64,000 bases of DNA from Halomonas campaniensis (GCF_014193375.1 NZ_JACHZF010000001.1:170792-234791), one strand, 5' to 3'; positions 45,087 through 55,216 are shown, counted from the first letter of the stretch. Notes: generated by a model from the letters alone, not told the origin. Program-made: numbers and translations.

Positions 45087-46808
45087 TCATGGCTCCCTGT
45101 CGGTGATGTCTTCCACCCTGGCCGGGCGGGTCACGGTGCGGGCGGCGGGTCGCGCGCCCCTGGCCACGTCGTGGTGGCTGAGGACCACCACCTCCCTGGG
45201 CCACCACTCCGGGTGGTGGTCGCGGATGTAGGCGACCAGCTTCTCGCGGATACGGGCCTCCGCCTCCCAGGCGCAGATGGGTTCCGAGCCCATCAGGTAG
45301 AAGGAGACCTCCAGGGAGGTCTCGGTCTGGCCGGTCACGAAACAGGCCAGCTGGTCATGCTCGATGACCCCCTCGTCTTCCCGGGCGAAGGCCTGGAACC
45401 GCTCTCGCAGGCAGCCGATGTCGGCGCTCAGGTGCAGGTGGAGCACCAGCCTGCGGTACTGCTTGGCCTCCTTGGCCGAGAGGTTCTGGAAGGGCTGGGA
45501 GACGAAGTACCTGACCGGCACGATCACACGCCGCTCGTCCCAGGTGCGCAGCCGGATGAAGGTATAGAAGATGCCCTCCACGTAGCACCACTCGTCCTCG
45601 AACACCACGAGATCGCCGATCCGCACGGGCTTGGCCAGCGACACCTGGAAGGAGGAGAGGATATTGCCCAGGACCGCCTGGCCGGCGATGCCCACCAGCA
45701 CCGTCAGGACACTGGCCGAGGCCAGCAGCGACAGGCCCAGGGTCCCGAAGAGCTCGATCTGGGCCAGGATATAGACCGTCACGGCGATCACCGTCACCAG
45801 GATGATGCCGCGCCGCAGGGCATACAGCGACGTGAGCAGCTTGCGCTCGTCGCGGTGCTTGGAGTCGTCGATCTCGCCCACCAGGCGCCGGGTCATCCGC
45901 AGCAGGAAGGTGTCCACCAGGCGCAGGGCCACCAGCCCCAGGCCCCAGGCCAGGATGACGATCAGCAGCACGCGGAAGCTGGCCGTGGCCGCCCCCGAGA
46001 AGGAGACCACATAGTCCAGCAGGATCTGGGCCATCAGCGACATGGCGATGAAGGCCAGCGGGACCCGGACGTTGGCGGTGAAGCTGCGGGGCATGCCTCC
46101 CGGCAGCCAGCGCGACACCACGCCCACCATGACGAAGACGCCCCAGCCCAGCAGCCCGATCACCACCAGGAAGAGCGGGATGGCGACCCACTCCCAGAGC
46201 TTGAGCATGCCGTAGGTCGTGTTGAAGCGATCCGGGATATGCTGCTCCAGCCAGGAGGGACCGTACTCCTCGTAGAGCAGGCCCACCGCCGAGATGGATT
46301 CCGGGGTGATCAGCCAGACCGCCTCGTCTTCCCCGACCCGGTAGCGACCCAGCCGGATGTCGTAGGTCTCCCCCCTGGCGTCCAGGGACACCAGGGGGAG
46401 ATTGCGCCGCGGCTGGCCCGCCCGAGGGTGCTGTCCGGTGGCATCCTCGACCAGCGCATCCCGTCGGGCAGGCAGGTTGGAGACGTTGAGCCACTCGCCA
46501 CGCCGAAGCACCTCGCTCAGCTGCCTGGCCAGCTCGCCTCCCCGCTCGGCCTGCTCCTCGGGGGTCAGGTCCGAGAGGTTGAGCAGGTGCGCCGCCTTCG
46601 CGAACTCGCCCTCCTCCGTCAGGGCCATGAAGCTGCGTACCGCCTCGCGCGGCGTCACCCGCCGGACCTCGTCGGGAGCCTGACCGAGCCCGGCGTTCAG
46701 TTCATCCGTGGTAAACCAGAACCGCCCGTCGTCCTCCTCGATCTGCGCGAGGCTCAGGGGGGAGGCCAGTGCCAGTGCCAGCAGGATCCATGCGGCGAGT
46801 GTCTTCAT
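45087..46808 (-). CDS. MscS-like mechanosensitive channel with periplasmic N-terminal domain
   Basis: 573 residues. A signal sequence (AAWILLALALASPLSLAQ) is followed by a soluble region to about residue 185, four to five membrane helices, and the MscS core (LLASASVLTVLVGIAGQAVL, GNILSSFQVSLAKPVRIGDL) plus the beta domain (WCYVEGIFYTFIRLRTWDER). MscS channels release solutes on hypo-osmotic shock, which fits a compatible-solute-accumulating host. The long N-terminal domain distinguishes it from minimal MscS. Confidence 0.9.
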   Translation of the reverse strand: MKTLAAWILLALALASPLSLAQIEEDDGRFWFTTDELNAGLGQAPDEVRRVTPREAVRSFMALTEEGEFAKAAHLLNLSDLTPEEQAERGGELARQLSEVLRRGEWLNVSNLPARRDALVEDATGQHPRAGQPRRNLPLVSLDARGETYDIRLGRYRVGEDEAVWLITPESISAVGLLYEEYGPSWLEQHIPDRFNTTYGMLKLWEWVAIPLFLVVIGLLGWGVFVMVGVVSRWLPGGMPRSFTANVRVPLAFIAMSLMAQILLDYVVSFSGAATASFRVLLIVILAWGLGLVALRLVDTFLLRMTRRLVGEIDDSKHRDERKLLTSLYALRRGIILVTVIAVTVYILAQIELFGTLGLSLLASASVLTVLVGIAGQAVLGNILSSFQVSLAKPVRIGDLVVFEDEWCYVEGIFYTFIRLRTWDERRVIVPVRYFVSQPFQNLSAKEAKQYRRLVLHLHLSADIGCLRERFQAFAREDEGVIEHDQLACFVTGQTETSLEVSFYLMGSEPICAWEAEARIREKLVAYIRDHHPEWWPREVVVLSHHDVARGARPAARTVTRPARVEDITDREP

Positions 46809-47021
46809 GTCTCTGGGCAGCCATCGAAGGGGCCCCGCGCAGCCGGGCCATGGGGGGAAAGGGGTTGCCCCGGCATGCCGCCATCGGCAGCATGTCGGTG
46901 TCGACTCCTATCCAAGTACACCTCACGGCGGGATGCAACGCCCGCGACGGGCGCACGGGACGGGCCGCCGCCCCTGCCGAGCACCCACTCTCCCCGCCTT
47001 CACCCCTGACCAGGAGCCCGG

Positions 47022-47645
47022 ATGTCAGCCACCCCGCAGGGACGCGACCCCCACGGTGAAGCGCGCCCTCCGCGCGACCTCGAGACACTGCTGGCGATCC
47101 TCGAGGCGATCGAGGCGCCCTCGGGAAGGGTTCGCTTCGAGGAGATCCTGGAGGCGATCGGCCGGCGCTCCTTCGGCCCGCTGCTGCTGCTGGCCGGCGT
47201 GGTCACCCTGATGCCGGTGATCAGCGGGATCCCCGGGGTACCCCTGCTGATGGCCTGCTTCACGCTGCTGGTGAGCGTCCAGCTGCTGATGGGGCGCCGT
47301 ACCTTCTGGCTCCCGGGCTGGCTGCGCCGTCGCTGGGTCTCGCGCACGGCACTGCACAAGGGGCTCGGCTACCTGCATCGCCCGGCCAGGGGGGTGGACC
47401 GCCTGCTCCATCAGCGGCTGGCCTTCCTGACCGGCCGAAGGGGGACCCAGGCCAGCGCCCTGGCCTGCCTGCTGGTGGCGGTGAGCATGCCGCCCATGGA
47501 GCTGGTGCCCTTCTCCGCCAACGTCGCGGGGCTGACGCTGACGCTGTTCGGGCTGGGGCTGATGGCGCGGGACGGGCTGCTGACGCTATTCGCCTTCCTG
47601 CTGGCGGGCGCGAGCCTGGCGGTAGTGGGCATCGCCCTGATCTAG
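47022..47645 (+). CDS. ExoD family membrane protein
   Basis: 207 residues. RVRFEEILEAIGRRSFGPLL, GIPGVPLLMACFTLLVSVQL, FWLPGWLRRRWVSRTALHKG and MPPMELVPFSANVAGLTLTL follow the ExoD pattern with several helices. ExoD was first linked to exopolysaccharide production in rhizobia; its molecular role is unclear. The ATG has GGAG upstream. Confidence 0.9.
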   Translation: MSATPQGRDPHGEARPPRDLETLLAILEAIEAPSGRVRFEEILEAIGRRSFGPLLLLAGVVTLMPVISGIPGVPLLMACFTLLVSVQLLMGRRTFWLPGWLRRRWVSRTALHKGLGYLHRPARGVDRLLHQRLAFLTGRRGTQASALACLLVAVSMPPMELVPFSANVAGLTLTLFGLGLMARDGLLTLFAFLLAGASLAVVGIALI

Positions 47646-47655
47646 GTGCTCGGCG

Positions 47656-48585
47656 CTAGGTGCCCGTGGCGGCGCCGGTGCGCTGACGCCGGGGGCCGGC
47701 CAGGCAGGCCGCCAGCAGGATCAGGCCCGCCACGGTGGCGATCATCCCGGCGGCACTCACCGAGACATCGAAGCCGAAGCCGAGCCAGCCGAGCCCATGG
47801 CCGGCCAGCAGGTAGCCCAGCACCGCCGAGACCACCGCGAAGAGCTGGCTCCAGGCGATCTGTCGGCCGAGCCGGTTGGTCATCAGCCGCGCCGCAGCGG
47901 CGGGGCAGATGAACATGGCGATGACGATGATCGACCCCACCGCCTCGAAGGCGGCGATGGCGGCGATGGCGACCAGGGTCACCAACAGCAGGTCGACCAG
48001 GGCCGGATGCGCCCTCACGCTGGCGGCGAAGTCGGGATCGAAGCTGCCGAGCACCAGGTGACGGCGGAAGACCACCAGGAAGGCCACCACCAGCAGGCCC
48101 ACCCAGGCGGCGCGCCCCAGCTGGGGGGGCAGGTCGGCCAGGGCCACCGGGTCGACGAGCGCCGCGGGCCCGGTGCCGTCGAACCAGATCAGGCTCTCCA
48201 GGTTGCCGTAGAGGGCATGTTCCACGTCCAGGTGCACCCCGCTGGCGCCGTGCCACTCCAGCAGCAGCACCCCCAGGGCGAACAGGCTGGTGAACACCAC
48301 GCCCATGGCGGCGCTGGCCTCCACCCGCCCGAGCCGGCGGATCAGCTCGATCATCACCACCGTGACCAGCGCCGAGACCCCGGCGCCGAGCATCATCGCC
48401 GTGGAGGCGAGCGTGCCGGTGAGTACGAAGCTGACCACGATGCCGGGCAGCGCCACGTGGCTGATGGCGTCGCCGATCAGGCTCTGGCGGCGCAGCACCA
48501 GGAAGTTGCCGAGCAGCGCACAGGTCATCGAGATGATCACCGCCACGGTCAGGGGCACCAGGCTGAACATCATGAAATCGCTCAT
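47656..48585 (-). CDS. Metal ABC transporter permease (Mn/Zn/Fe type), second permease
   Basis: 309 residues with nine or so helices. LLGNFLVLRRQSLIGDAISH, ALPGIVVSFVLTGTLAST and EAVGSIIVIAMFICPAAAAR are ABC-3 family signatures. It is the last gene of the importer; its ATG overlaps the other permease stop by four bases. The second permease gives a heteromeric channel as in Tro/Mnt/Yfe systems. Confidence 0.92.
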   Translation of the reverse strand: MSDFMMFSLVPLTVAVIISMTCALLGNFLVLRRQSLIGDAISHVALPGIVVSFVLTGTLASTAMMLGAGVSALVTVVMIELIRRLGRVEASAAMGVVFTSLFALGVLLLEWHGASGVHLDVEHALYGNLESLIWFDGTGPAALVDPVALADLPPQLGRAAWVGLLVVAFLVVFRRHLVLGSFDPDFAASVRAHPALVDLLLVTLVAIAAIAAFEAVGSIIVIAMFICPAAAARLMTNRLGRQIAWSQLFAVVSAVLGYLLAGHGLGWLGFGFDVSVSAAGMIATVAGLILLAACLAGPRRQRTGAATGT

Positions 48586-49793
48586 GGACGCATCTCCCGG
48601 AGGCCCATCAGCTGCGCCTCCAGTGCCATGATCGCGTCCGCCGAGAGCACCTGGGCGATGGGCGTGAGCCCGGCATGCTCGCGATGCAGGGCATCGTCGG
48701 GGTAGCGTTCACGGTAGAGCGCCCAGAGCCGCTCCTCGTGCTCGGCATCACGCGCCGCGGCCTGGCCCGGCGGCGTGGCCACCCCGTCGCGGCGGATGTA
48801 GCCGCGGCGACGCAGCAGCGACAGCGTCAGGCCGTCGAAGATCGGTTCGTCGCGCCCCAGGGCCAGCAGCCCCTGGCGCAGGTGGACGCGCTGCCGGAAG
48901 CGCCGGTAGGCGAGCAGCGAGGCCAGCACGCCACGGCGCGGCGAGAACAGGAAGGAGGCCAGGAACAGCCCAAAGGCGCAGAGCACGATCAGCGGCCCGG
49001 TGGGCAGCCCCTCGCTGACGCTGGAGAGGGTCACCCCGAGATAGCCCGACAGCGCCCCGAGCAGCGCCGCCAGGGCGACCATGGCCATGGGCTGGTCGGT
49101 CCAGAAGCGGGCCGCCACCGGCGGGATGATCGTCAGGGCCACGATCAGGATCAGCCCGGTGACCTTCATCCCCACCACCACCACCGCCATCAGCAGCATC
49201 AGCAGCAGCAGGTCGACCCGCCAGGTGTTCACCCCCTGGGTACGGGCGAAGTCGGCGTCGAAGCAGACCATCAGGAAGTCGCGGCGCATGACCAGCACCG
49301 CGGCCAGCAGCCCCAGGGCACAGGCCGCGATCAGCTGGGCCTCCGAGGCCAGCATCCCGGCCGTGGCCCCCACCAGGTAGCCGGTCAGGCCCGACTGGCC
49401 GGTCACCCGCATGGACTGGATGACGGTGATCAGCACCACCCCGAAGGCGAAGAAGGTGGAGAGCACCGCGCCGATGGCGGCGTCCTCGCCGAGCCGGGTG
49501 CGGGCGCTGATCGCCTGCACGGCCCAGAGGCCCAGCGCCGCGCTGGCGGCGGCCCCGAGCAGCAGCGCCGGCAGCAGGCGGCCGTCCCCGGTGACCAGGC
49601 CCACGAGGATGAAGGCCAGCGCCAGACCGGGCAGGGTCGAGTGGCTGATCGCATCGCTGACCAGCGCCCGCTTGCGCAGCAGCACGAAGGTTCCAACCAT
49701 GCCGGCGGCGGCGGCCAGCAGCATCGAGCCGAGGGTCACCACGCTGGTGTTGTAGCCGAGGCTGAAGGTCAGGGCATGCCACCAGGTCTCCAT
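48582..49793 (-). CDS. Metal ABC transporter permease with C-terminal cytosolic extension
   Basis: 403 residues. The first 285 are an ABC-3 permease (FVLLRKRALVSDAISHSTLP, VTGLILIVALTIIPPVAARF). The last 115 form a soluble helical/winged-helix-like tail (ASLLAYRRFRQRVHLRQGLL, TLSLLRRRGYIRRDGVATPP, AQVLSADAIMALEAQLM) seen in some TroC-type proteins and resembling a metalloregulator fold. The start shares one base with the ATPase stop. Confidence 0.9.
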   Translation of the reverse strand: METWWHALTFSLGYNTSVVTLGSMLLAAAAGMVGTFVLLRKRALVSDAISHSTLPGLALAFILVGLVTGDGRLLPALLLGAAASAALGLWAVQAISARTRLGEDAAIGAVLSTFFAFGVVLITVIQSMRVTGQSGLTGYLVGATAGMLASEAQLIAACALGLLAAVLVMRRDFLMVCFDADFARTQGVNTWRVDLLLLMLLMAVVVVGMKVTGLILIVALTIIPPVAARFWTDQPMAMVALAALLGALSGYLGVTLSSVSEGLPTGPLIVLCAFGLFLASFLFSPRRGVLASLLAYRRFRQRVHLRQGLLALGRDEPIFDGLTLSLLRRRGYIRRDGVATPPGQAAARDAEHEERLWALYRERYPDDALHREHAGLTPIAQVLSADAIMALEAQLMGLREMRP

Positions 49794-50590
49794 CAGCGCC
49801 CCCCGACCTCGGCGGCGGAGCCGACCAGCCGGGCCAGCTGCACCGGGCTCAGGCGACCGCCGTAGGTCGCCTGCAGGTGGCGCTCGACGAACACCTCCGC
49901 CACCGGGCCCGCGGCGATGCGACGGACGTTGAGCAGCAGCACGTGGTCGAAGTAGTCGCGCACCGTGGAGAGGTCATGGTGCACGCAGAGCAGCGTGCGT
50001 CCCTCGTCGCGCAGAGACTTGAGCACCTCGACGATGGCGGTCTCGGTGGCCGCATCCACCCCGGCGAAGGGTTCGTCGAGGATGGTCAGGTCGGCCTCCT
50101 GGACCAGCGCCCGGGCCAGGAACACCCGCTGCTGCTGGCCGCCGGAGAGCTGGCCGATCTGTCGGTCGGCGAAGGCCTCCATGCCGACCCGCCCCAGGCT
50201 CTCCATGGCCCGGCGCCGGTGGTCCCGCCCGCTGAACTGCCACCAGCGCAGGTCGCGGAAGAGCCCCATGGCCACCACGTCGATCACCCGGGCCGGAAAG
50301 TCCCAGTCGACGCTGTTGCGCTGGGGCACGAAGGCCACGTGCCGCGACATCTGCTCGATCGGCCGGCCGAAGACGCGCACCTCGCCGGTGAGCCGGCGGG
50401 TGATGCCCAGCGCCGCCTTGAGCAGGCTCGACTTGCCCGCCCCGTTGGGGCCGACGATGGCAGTCATGCTGCCGGGCGGCACCACGAAGTCCACGGAGTG
50501 CACCACCGGGCGGTGGTCGTAGCTGACGGTCAGCCCCTGGATGGCGAACGGGCTGGCGATGACCTCCCTGGCGAGGCGCGGATCGGGCAT
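49793..50590 (-). CDS. Metal ABC transporter ATPase
   Basis: 265 residues. Walker [18 protein letters not shown], signature [15 protein letters not shown], Walker [13 protein letters not shown] and the H-loop LLCVHHDL are all intact. It energises Mn/Zn/Fe import. It is translationally coupled to both neighbours (one shared base at each end). Confidence 0.95.
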   Translation of the reverse strand: MPDPRLAREVIASPFAIQGLTVSYDHRPVVHSVDFVVPPGSMTAIVGPNGAGKSSLLKAALGITRRLTGEVRVFGRPIEQMSRHVAFVPQRNSVDWDFPARVIDVVAMGLFRDLRWWQFSGRDHRRRAMESLGRVGMEAFADRQIGQLSGGQQQRVFLARALVQEADLTILDEPFAGVDAATETAIVEVLKSLRDEGRTLLCVHHDLSTVRDYFDHVLLLNVRRIAAGPVAEVFVERHLQATYGGRLSPVQLARLVGSAAEVGGR

Positions 50591-51582
50591 CAGGGCTGCT
50601 CCTCGAGACGGGTGAGGCGACCGAGCCGGCCGCCCGCGGGGGCCTCGCCGCCCAGGGCGCGGGCGATCAGGGTGACGTTGTGGTCGAGCATGCCCAGCCA
50701 GGTGCCCTCGTAGCTGTCGGCCGGGCCCATGGCATCGGAGAACAGCTCGCCGCCGATGCGCACCTCGTGCCCCCTCGCCTCGGCGCCCTCGACCAGCGCC
50801 CGCACGTTGCGGTCGGAGACCGAGGTCTCGATGAACAGGGCAGCGATCTCCCGCTCCACCAGCAGCCCCACCAGCGACTCGATACGCGCCAGGCCCGCCT
50901 CGCTCTCGGTGGAGAAGCCCTGGATGCCCAGCACCTCGAAGCCGTAGGCGTCTCCGAAGTAGCCGAAGGCGTCATGGGCGGTGACCAGCACCCGGGACGC
51001 TTCCGGCACGCTCTCGAGCACCTCGCGGGCGTAGGCATCGAGGGCCTCGAGCTCCTCCAGGTAGGCATCGGTGCGGGCGGCGAAGGCCTCGGCGTGCTCG
51101 GGGGCCAGCTCGCTCAGCGCGTCGCGGATGGCCTCCACGGCGAAGCGCCAGCGGCTCGGGTCCATCCACACGTGGGGGTCGGGCTGGTCGGGATACTCCT
51201 CGTCGGCCAGGCGCGCCTCGCGGGGCACCGCCTCCCCCACCGCGATCACCGGGCTGCGCTCGGCCAGGCGCGCGAGGAAGGATTCGAGCTGCACCTCCAG
51301 GTAGAGGCCGTTCCAGAACACCGCGTCGGCGCGGGTCATGGCGGTGATGTCGCCGCGGGTCTGGCGATAGAGATGGGGGTCGACCCCCGGCCCCATCAGG
51401 CCGCGCACCTCGACGTGATCGCCCCCCACCTCGCGCAGCACATCGGCCACCATGCCGGTGGTGGCGACCAGTTGCAGCCGGCGGTCCTCCTCGGCCAGCA
51501 CCGGAGAGACCAGCAGCAGACAGACCGGCAGCAGAGAGACCAGCAGGATGGACAGGCAGGCGACTCGACGAAACAGCGACAC
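50590..51582 (-). CDS. Metal-binding ABC transporter substrate-binding protein (Mn/Fe/Zn)
   Basis: 330 residues from a GTG with AAGGAG at 6-base spacing. A signal peptide ([20 protein letters not shown]) leads to the cluster A-I fold. Likely metal ligands are His in VDPHLY, His in DPHVWMDP, Glu in GFSTESE and Asp in FSDAMG. The H-H-E-D set is that of Mn/Fe binders rather than the three-His set of ZnuA, and no His-rich loop is present, so manganese is favoured. It is the first gene of the operon. Confidence 0.92.
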   Translation of the reverse strand: MSLFRRVACLSILLVSLLPVCLLLVSPVLAEEDRRLQLVATTGMVADVLREVGGDHVEVRGLMGPGVDPHLYRQTRGDITAMTRADAVFWNGLYLEVQLESFLARLAERSPVIAVGEAVPREARLADEEYPDQPDPHVWMDPSRWRFAVEAIRDALSELAPEHAEAFAARTDAYLEELEALDAYAREVLESVPEASRVLVTAHDAFGYFGDAYGFEVLGIQGFSTESEAGLARIESLVGLLVEREIAALFIETSVSDRNVRALVEGAEARGHEVRIGGELFSDAMGPADSYEGTWLGMLDHNVTLIARALGGEAPAGGRLGRLTRLEEQP

Positions 51583-51718
51583 TCGGCACTCCTTGTACGG
51601 ACTCCCCGGCGGGACGGGAGCGTGGCGGCGGGAGGGATGCCCGCCATTGACCCAGCCTATAGGGTACCGCGTCAGGCGCCCGATGCTAATTGGCTGCGCC
51701 TACCTGGCCCATAGGGGG

Positions 51719-52714
51719 TCAGAGTGTGCCGCCGACCTCGATGCGATAGCCGAGGTCGATTCGTCGCTCGCCGGGCGCCTCGCCGCGGATGCGCGCCAGC
51801 AGCTCGGCGGCGGCACGCCGGCCGATCGCTTCCCGCGGGGTGATCACGCTGGCCAGCCGCGGCGCCATCACCTGGCCGACATCGTGGCCGTGGAAGCCGG
51901 CGATGGCGACCCGCTCGGGCACGGCCACGCCGCGGCGCAGGCACTCGAAGTAGGCGCCCACGGCCACGTCGTCGTTGGTGCAGAAGATGCCATCGCACTC
52001 GGGGTAGTCGGTGAGGATCTCCGCCATCAGTGCCGCCCCCACGCTGTAGGAGGAGCGCTGGGTGCGCTGGAGGGTCAGCGGGGTCAGCCCTTGGGCCTCC
52101 ATGGCCTGGCGAAAGCCCTGCTCGCGCTGCCGGGTCCGCTCGTCGAGGCGCACCGCCAGGTAGAGGATCCGGCGCCGGCCGCGGCGGATCATCGTCTCGG
52201 TCATCTCGCGGGCCGCGGCCACGTTGTCGTAGCCCACCGCCTGGTGCAGCGGACGCGTGAGCGAGTCCATGATCTGCACGGTGGGAATGCCGGCGGTCTC
52301 CAGCATCCGGCGGCTGCGCGTGGTGTGGTGGCTGTCGGAGAGGATCACCCCGTCGACGTTGTAGGAGAGCAGCGAGGCCAGGCTGCCCTCCTCGCGTTCC
52401 CGGCTGTAGCCATAGTGGGAGAGCATCAGGTGGTAGCCGGCCGGCTCGGTCATCGCCTCGATGCCGACCAGCACATCGGCGAACACCTGGTTGGTCAGCG
52501 AGGGGACCAGCACCCCGATGGAGTGGCTGGTGGAGCGGGAGAGCAGGTCCGGCGCGCGGTTGGGAATGTAGCCGACCTGCTCCGCCGCCGCGAAGATGCG
52601 CTCCCGCAGCGCCTCGGAGACCGTCGCAGGATCCCGCAGGCAGCGGCTGACGGTCATCTTGGTGGCGCCGACCCGGTCGGCGATGTCCTGGAGCGTGGGG
52701 CGTCGTTTCTTCAC
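51719..52714 (-). CDS. gntR: LacI-family repressor, GntR-like (gluconate regulon)
   Basis: 331 residues from a GTG start (VKKRRPTLQDIADRVGATKM). LacI HTH (TLQDIADRVGATKMTVSRCL), hinge and periplasmic-binding-like core (VLVPSLTNQVFADVLVGIEA, CDGIFCTNDDVAVGAYFECL) are clear. It is last in the TRAP-gluconokinase cluster, and two GntR-like operators lie upstream of that cluster. In E. coli GntR, gluconate release derepresses kinase and permease genes. The Shine-Dalgarno is weak; no better start was found. Confidence 0.88.
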   Translation of the reverse strand: MKKRRPTLQDIADRVGATKMTVSRCLRDPATVSEALRERIFAAAEQVGYIPNRAPDLLSRSTSHSIGVLVPSLTNQVFADVLVGIEAMTEPAGYHLMLSHYGYSREREEGSLASLLSYNVDGVILSDSHHTTRSRRMLETAGIPTVQIMDSLTRPLHQAVGYDNVAAAREMTETMIRRGRRRILYLAVRLDERTRQREQGFRQAMEAQGLTPLTLQRTQRSSYSVGAALMAEILTDYPECDGIFCTNDDVAVGAYFECLRRGVAVPERVAIAGFHGHDVGQVMAPRLASVITPREAIGRRAAAELLARIRGEAPGERRIDLGYRIEVGGTL

Positions 52715-52766
52715 GGAGCAGCGCAGTCCCTGGCTGGTGTCGAGGGGGGCGTGATCGGACCGGGCA

Positions 52767-53285
52767 TCATGCCTCACGCCCGGCCGTTCGCCAACGGAGG
52801 AAGGCCTCGACCAGCGCCTCCGGCGAGTGGCCGACATCCAGCGTCAGCGCCTCGTCGGCAGCGGGGGGCTCCAGGGTCGCGAGCTGGCTGTCGAGCATGG
52901 TGTCGCCCTTGAAGAAGTGCCCTTCCCGACTCGCCAGCCGCTCGCGCAGCTGCTCGCGACTGCCGTTCAGGAAGAGGATGGCCAGCCCCGGGTCACCCTG
53001 GCGCAGGATATCCCGGTAGCGAAGCTTGAGCGCCGAGCAGCCGATGACCACCGAGGCCTGGCGCCGGCGATAGTCGGCGAAGCAGCCCGCCAGGGTCTCG
53101 AGCCAGCCCTGGCGGTCGGCATCGGTGAGGGGGATACCGCGAGCCATCTTGTCGATGCTGGACGCCGAATGGTGGTCATCGCCATCGATGTAGTCGGCCC
53201 CCAGCCGCGCCGCCAGCAGGCGGCCGACATGGGACTTGCCCGAGCCGGACACTCCCATCACCAGGATACGCTGTGCCGTCGTCAC
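52767..53285 (-). CDS. gntK: Gluconokinase
   Basis: 172 residues from GTG (VTTAQRILVMGVSGSGKSHV). The P-loop GVSGSGKS, the substrate region ADYIDGDDHHSASSIDKMAR and VVIGCSALKLRYRDIL match GntK, which phosphorylates gluconate to 6-phosphogluconate. A GGGGCGGG site precedes the start, only 14 bases after the TRAP large subunit stop. The cluster context makes gluconate, or a close aldonate, the likely imported substrate. Confidence 0.93.
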   Translation of the reverse strand: MTTAQRILVMGVSGSGKSHVGRLLAARLGADYIDGDDHHSASSIDKMARGIPLTDADRQGWLETLAGCFADYRRRQASVVIGCSALKLRYRDILRQGDPGLAILFLNGSREQLRERLASREGHFFKGDTMLDSQLATLEPPAADEALTLDVGHSPEALVEAFLRWRTAGREA

Positions 53286-53299
53286 ATCCCGCCCCTTGT

Positions 53300-54583
53300 T
53301 CAGTTGCCGCGCACGGCGGCCAGATCGGGTAGCCAGGTGACGATGCCCGGGAAGGCGATCAGGATCACCAGCACCACCAGCAGCGTCGCGTAGTAGGGCA
53401 GCATCGCCCGGACCAGCGCCTCCATGGAGACCTTCCCGACGCCGCAGCCCACGTACAGGCAGGTGCCCACCGGCGGCGTCAGCAGGCCGATGCCGAGGAT
53501 GAACGCCATCAGCACCCCGAAGTAGACCGGGTCGACCCCCACCGAGGTGACGATCGGCGTGAGCATCGGCGCCATGATCACCATGGCCGGGGTCAGGTCC
53601 ATCACGAAGCCCACCAGCAGCAGCAGGCCGGCGACGATCAGCAGCAGCAGGAAGGGCTCCTGGGTTATCGCCTGCACCTGACGCACCAGGGTCTGGGGCA
53701 CCATGTTGATGGTCAGGAACCAGGCGATCACCGTGGCGAAGGCCAGCAGCAGCAGCACCATGCCGGTCAGCCGGGCGGTGCGGATCAGCATCCCCCACAG
53801 CGCCCGCAGCGGGAACTCGCGATAGACCACCAGCGAGATGAACAGCGAGTAGAGCAGCGCGGCCACGGCCGCCTCGGTGGCGGTGAACACCCCGCCGATG
53901 ATCCCGCCGATGACGATCACCGGCAGCACCAGGGCCAGCCAGGCGGCCTTGAAGGCCTGCCAGAGCACATCGAGGCGAAATTTCCGGGTCTGCCCGGCGT
54001 GCTGGACGGTGGCGATGATGAAGGTGGTGAACATCAAGCCGGCGCCGATCAGCAGCCCCGGGACGATGCCGGCGATGAACAGGCGACTGATCGAGGTCTC
54101 GGTGACGATGCCGAACAGGATCAGCGGGATCGACGGCGGGATGATGATGCCGATCACCGAGGAGACGGTGTTGATGGCGGTGGCGTTGGCCGCCGTGTAG
54201 CCCTGCTGCTTCATGGAGGGGATCATCATCGCGCCGGTGGCCGCGGTGTCGGCCACCGCGGAGCCGCTGATGCCGCCGAAGAACATCGAGCCGGTGATCG
54301 CCACCTGGCCGAGGCCGCCGCGCACGAAGCCCACCAGGGCACCGGCCAGGTCCATCAGCCGGCGGGCGATACCGCCGTGGCTCATCACCTCCCCCACCAG
54401 GATGAAGAACGGGATGGCCAGCAGCGGGAAGCTGTTGACGCCGCGGATCGACTGCTCGATGAGGATCGACAGCGGGATATCGGAGAGCACGGCCATGACC
54501 ACGGCGGCCACGCCCAGGCCGAAGGCGATCGGCAGGCCGAGCGCCAGCGAGGCAAACAGGATGCCCAGGAAGATCCACAGCAT
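53300..54583 (-). CDS. TRAP transporter large permease (DctM)
   Basis: 427 residues with about twelve helices. GLPIAFGLGVAAVVMAVLSD, FMLVGEVMSHGG-like FILVGEVMSHGGIARRLMDL, SGSAVADTAATGAMMIPSMK and GLLTPPVGTCLYVGCGVGKV are DctM signatures. It forms the Na+-driven channel with DctQ. It starts 3 bases after the DctQ stop and is followed by gluconokinase, implying aldonate uptake. Confidence 0.93.
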   Translation of the reverse strand: MLWIFLGILFASLALGLPIAFGLGVAAVVMAVLSDIPLSILIEQSIRGVNSFPLLAIPFFILVGEVMSHGGIARRLMDLAGALVGFVRGGLGQVAITGSMFFGGISGSAVADTAATGAMMIPSMKQQGYTAANATAINTVSSVIGIIIPPSIPLILFGIVTETSISRLFIAGIVPGLLIGAGLMFTTFIIATVQHAGQTRKFRLDVLWQAFKAAWLALVLPVIVIGGIIGGVFTATEAAVAALLYSLFISLVVYREFPLRALWGMLIRTARLTGMVLLLLAFATVIAWFLTINMVPQTLVRQVQAITQEPFLLLLIVAGLLLLVGFVMDLTPAMVIMAPMLTPIVTSVGVDPVYFGVLMAFILGIGLLTPPVGTCLYVGCGVGKVSMEALVRAMLPYYATLLVVLVILIAFPGIVTWLPDLAAVRGN

Positions 54584-54586
54584 GGT

Positions 54587-55216
54587 CTAGCGACCTCCTT
54601 GGTGGTCCGGCGAGGCCGGGTGGCGGATCTGGGCCAGGCTCTGCCAGGCGCGCCACAGCGCCACGGCCAGGATGAAGGCGGCGCAGAGCACCAGTGAAAG
54701 GTTGATCAGGTTCCACGGCACGCCCAGCAGGGCCGTGCGGCCGGTGGAGCGGGACATCACCACGTAGCCGCCCCACAGCACCACGCCCATCAGGCCGGCG
54801 ATGATCAGGTGCTGCAGCAGGTAGAGGGCATGGGCGGCGCGCGGCCGCAGGCGGCGCACCAGGAAGTCGACGGCGATGTGCTCGTAGCGGGCGAAGGCCG
54901 CCGCGGCACCGATGAAGATCAGCCAGATGAACAGCATGCGCGCCAGCTCGTCGGCCCAGGGCAGCGAGTGGTTGAGCAGCGAACGGCCGACCACGTTGGC
55001 CGAGACCGCCACGATCAGCGCCACCAGCAGGGCGGCGATCAGCTGCTCCATCGCCAGGGTCACCCAGCGGAACAGCGCCGGCCCGCGGCGGGTCTCGGTG
55101 TCGATCTCCAGCGGCGCCCGGTTGGGATCGTCGAGGTAGGCACCCGCCTCGTCGATGGCCGCCTGGATATCGCGAGCCTCGTGGGGGCGCGGTGCCGGTG
55201 AGGAAGGGGAAGGCAT
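54587..55216 (-). CDS. TRAP transporter small permease (DctQ)
   Basis: 209 residues: a soluble N-terminus of about 50 residues, then four helices (EQLIAALLVALIVAVSANVV, WADELARMLFIWLIFIGAAA, YLLQHLIIAGLMGVVLWGGY, WNLINLSLVLCAAFILAVAL). The LPWADELARMLFIWLIF motif is the DctQ hallmark. It couples the large permease to the binding protein. Confidence 0.9.
   Translation of the reverse strand: MPSPSSPAPRPHEARDIQAAIDEAGAYLDDPNRAPLEIDTETRRGPALFRWVTLAMEQLIAALLVALIVAVSANVVGRSLLNHSLPWADELARMLFIWLIFIGAAAAFARYEHIAVDFLVRRLRPRAAHALYLLQHLIIAGLMGVVLWGGYVVMSRSTGRTALLGVPWNLINLSLVLCAAFILAVALWRAWQSLAQIRHPASPDHQGGR

Noticed and set aside
52767-54776. Single 669-residue open frame over gluconokinase and the TRAP permease
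   Set aside because: The N-terminal 497 codons are an out-of-frame reading of the DctM gene; only the last 172 residues match a known family.
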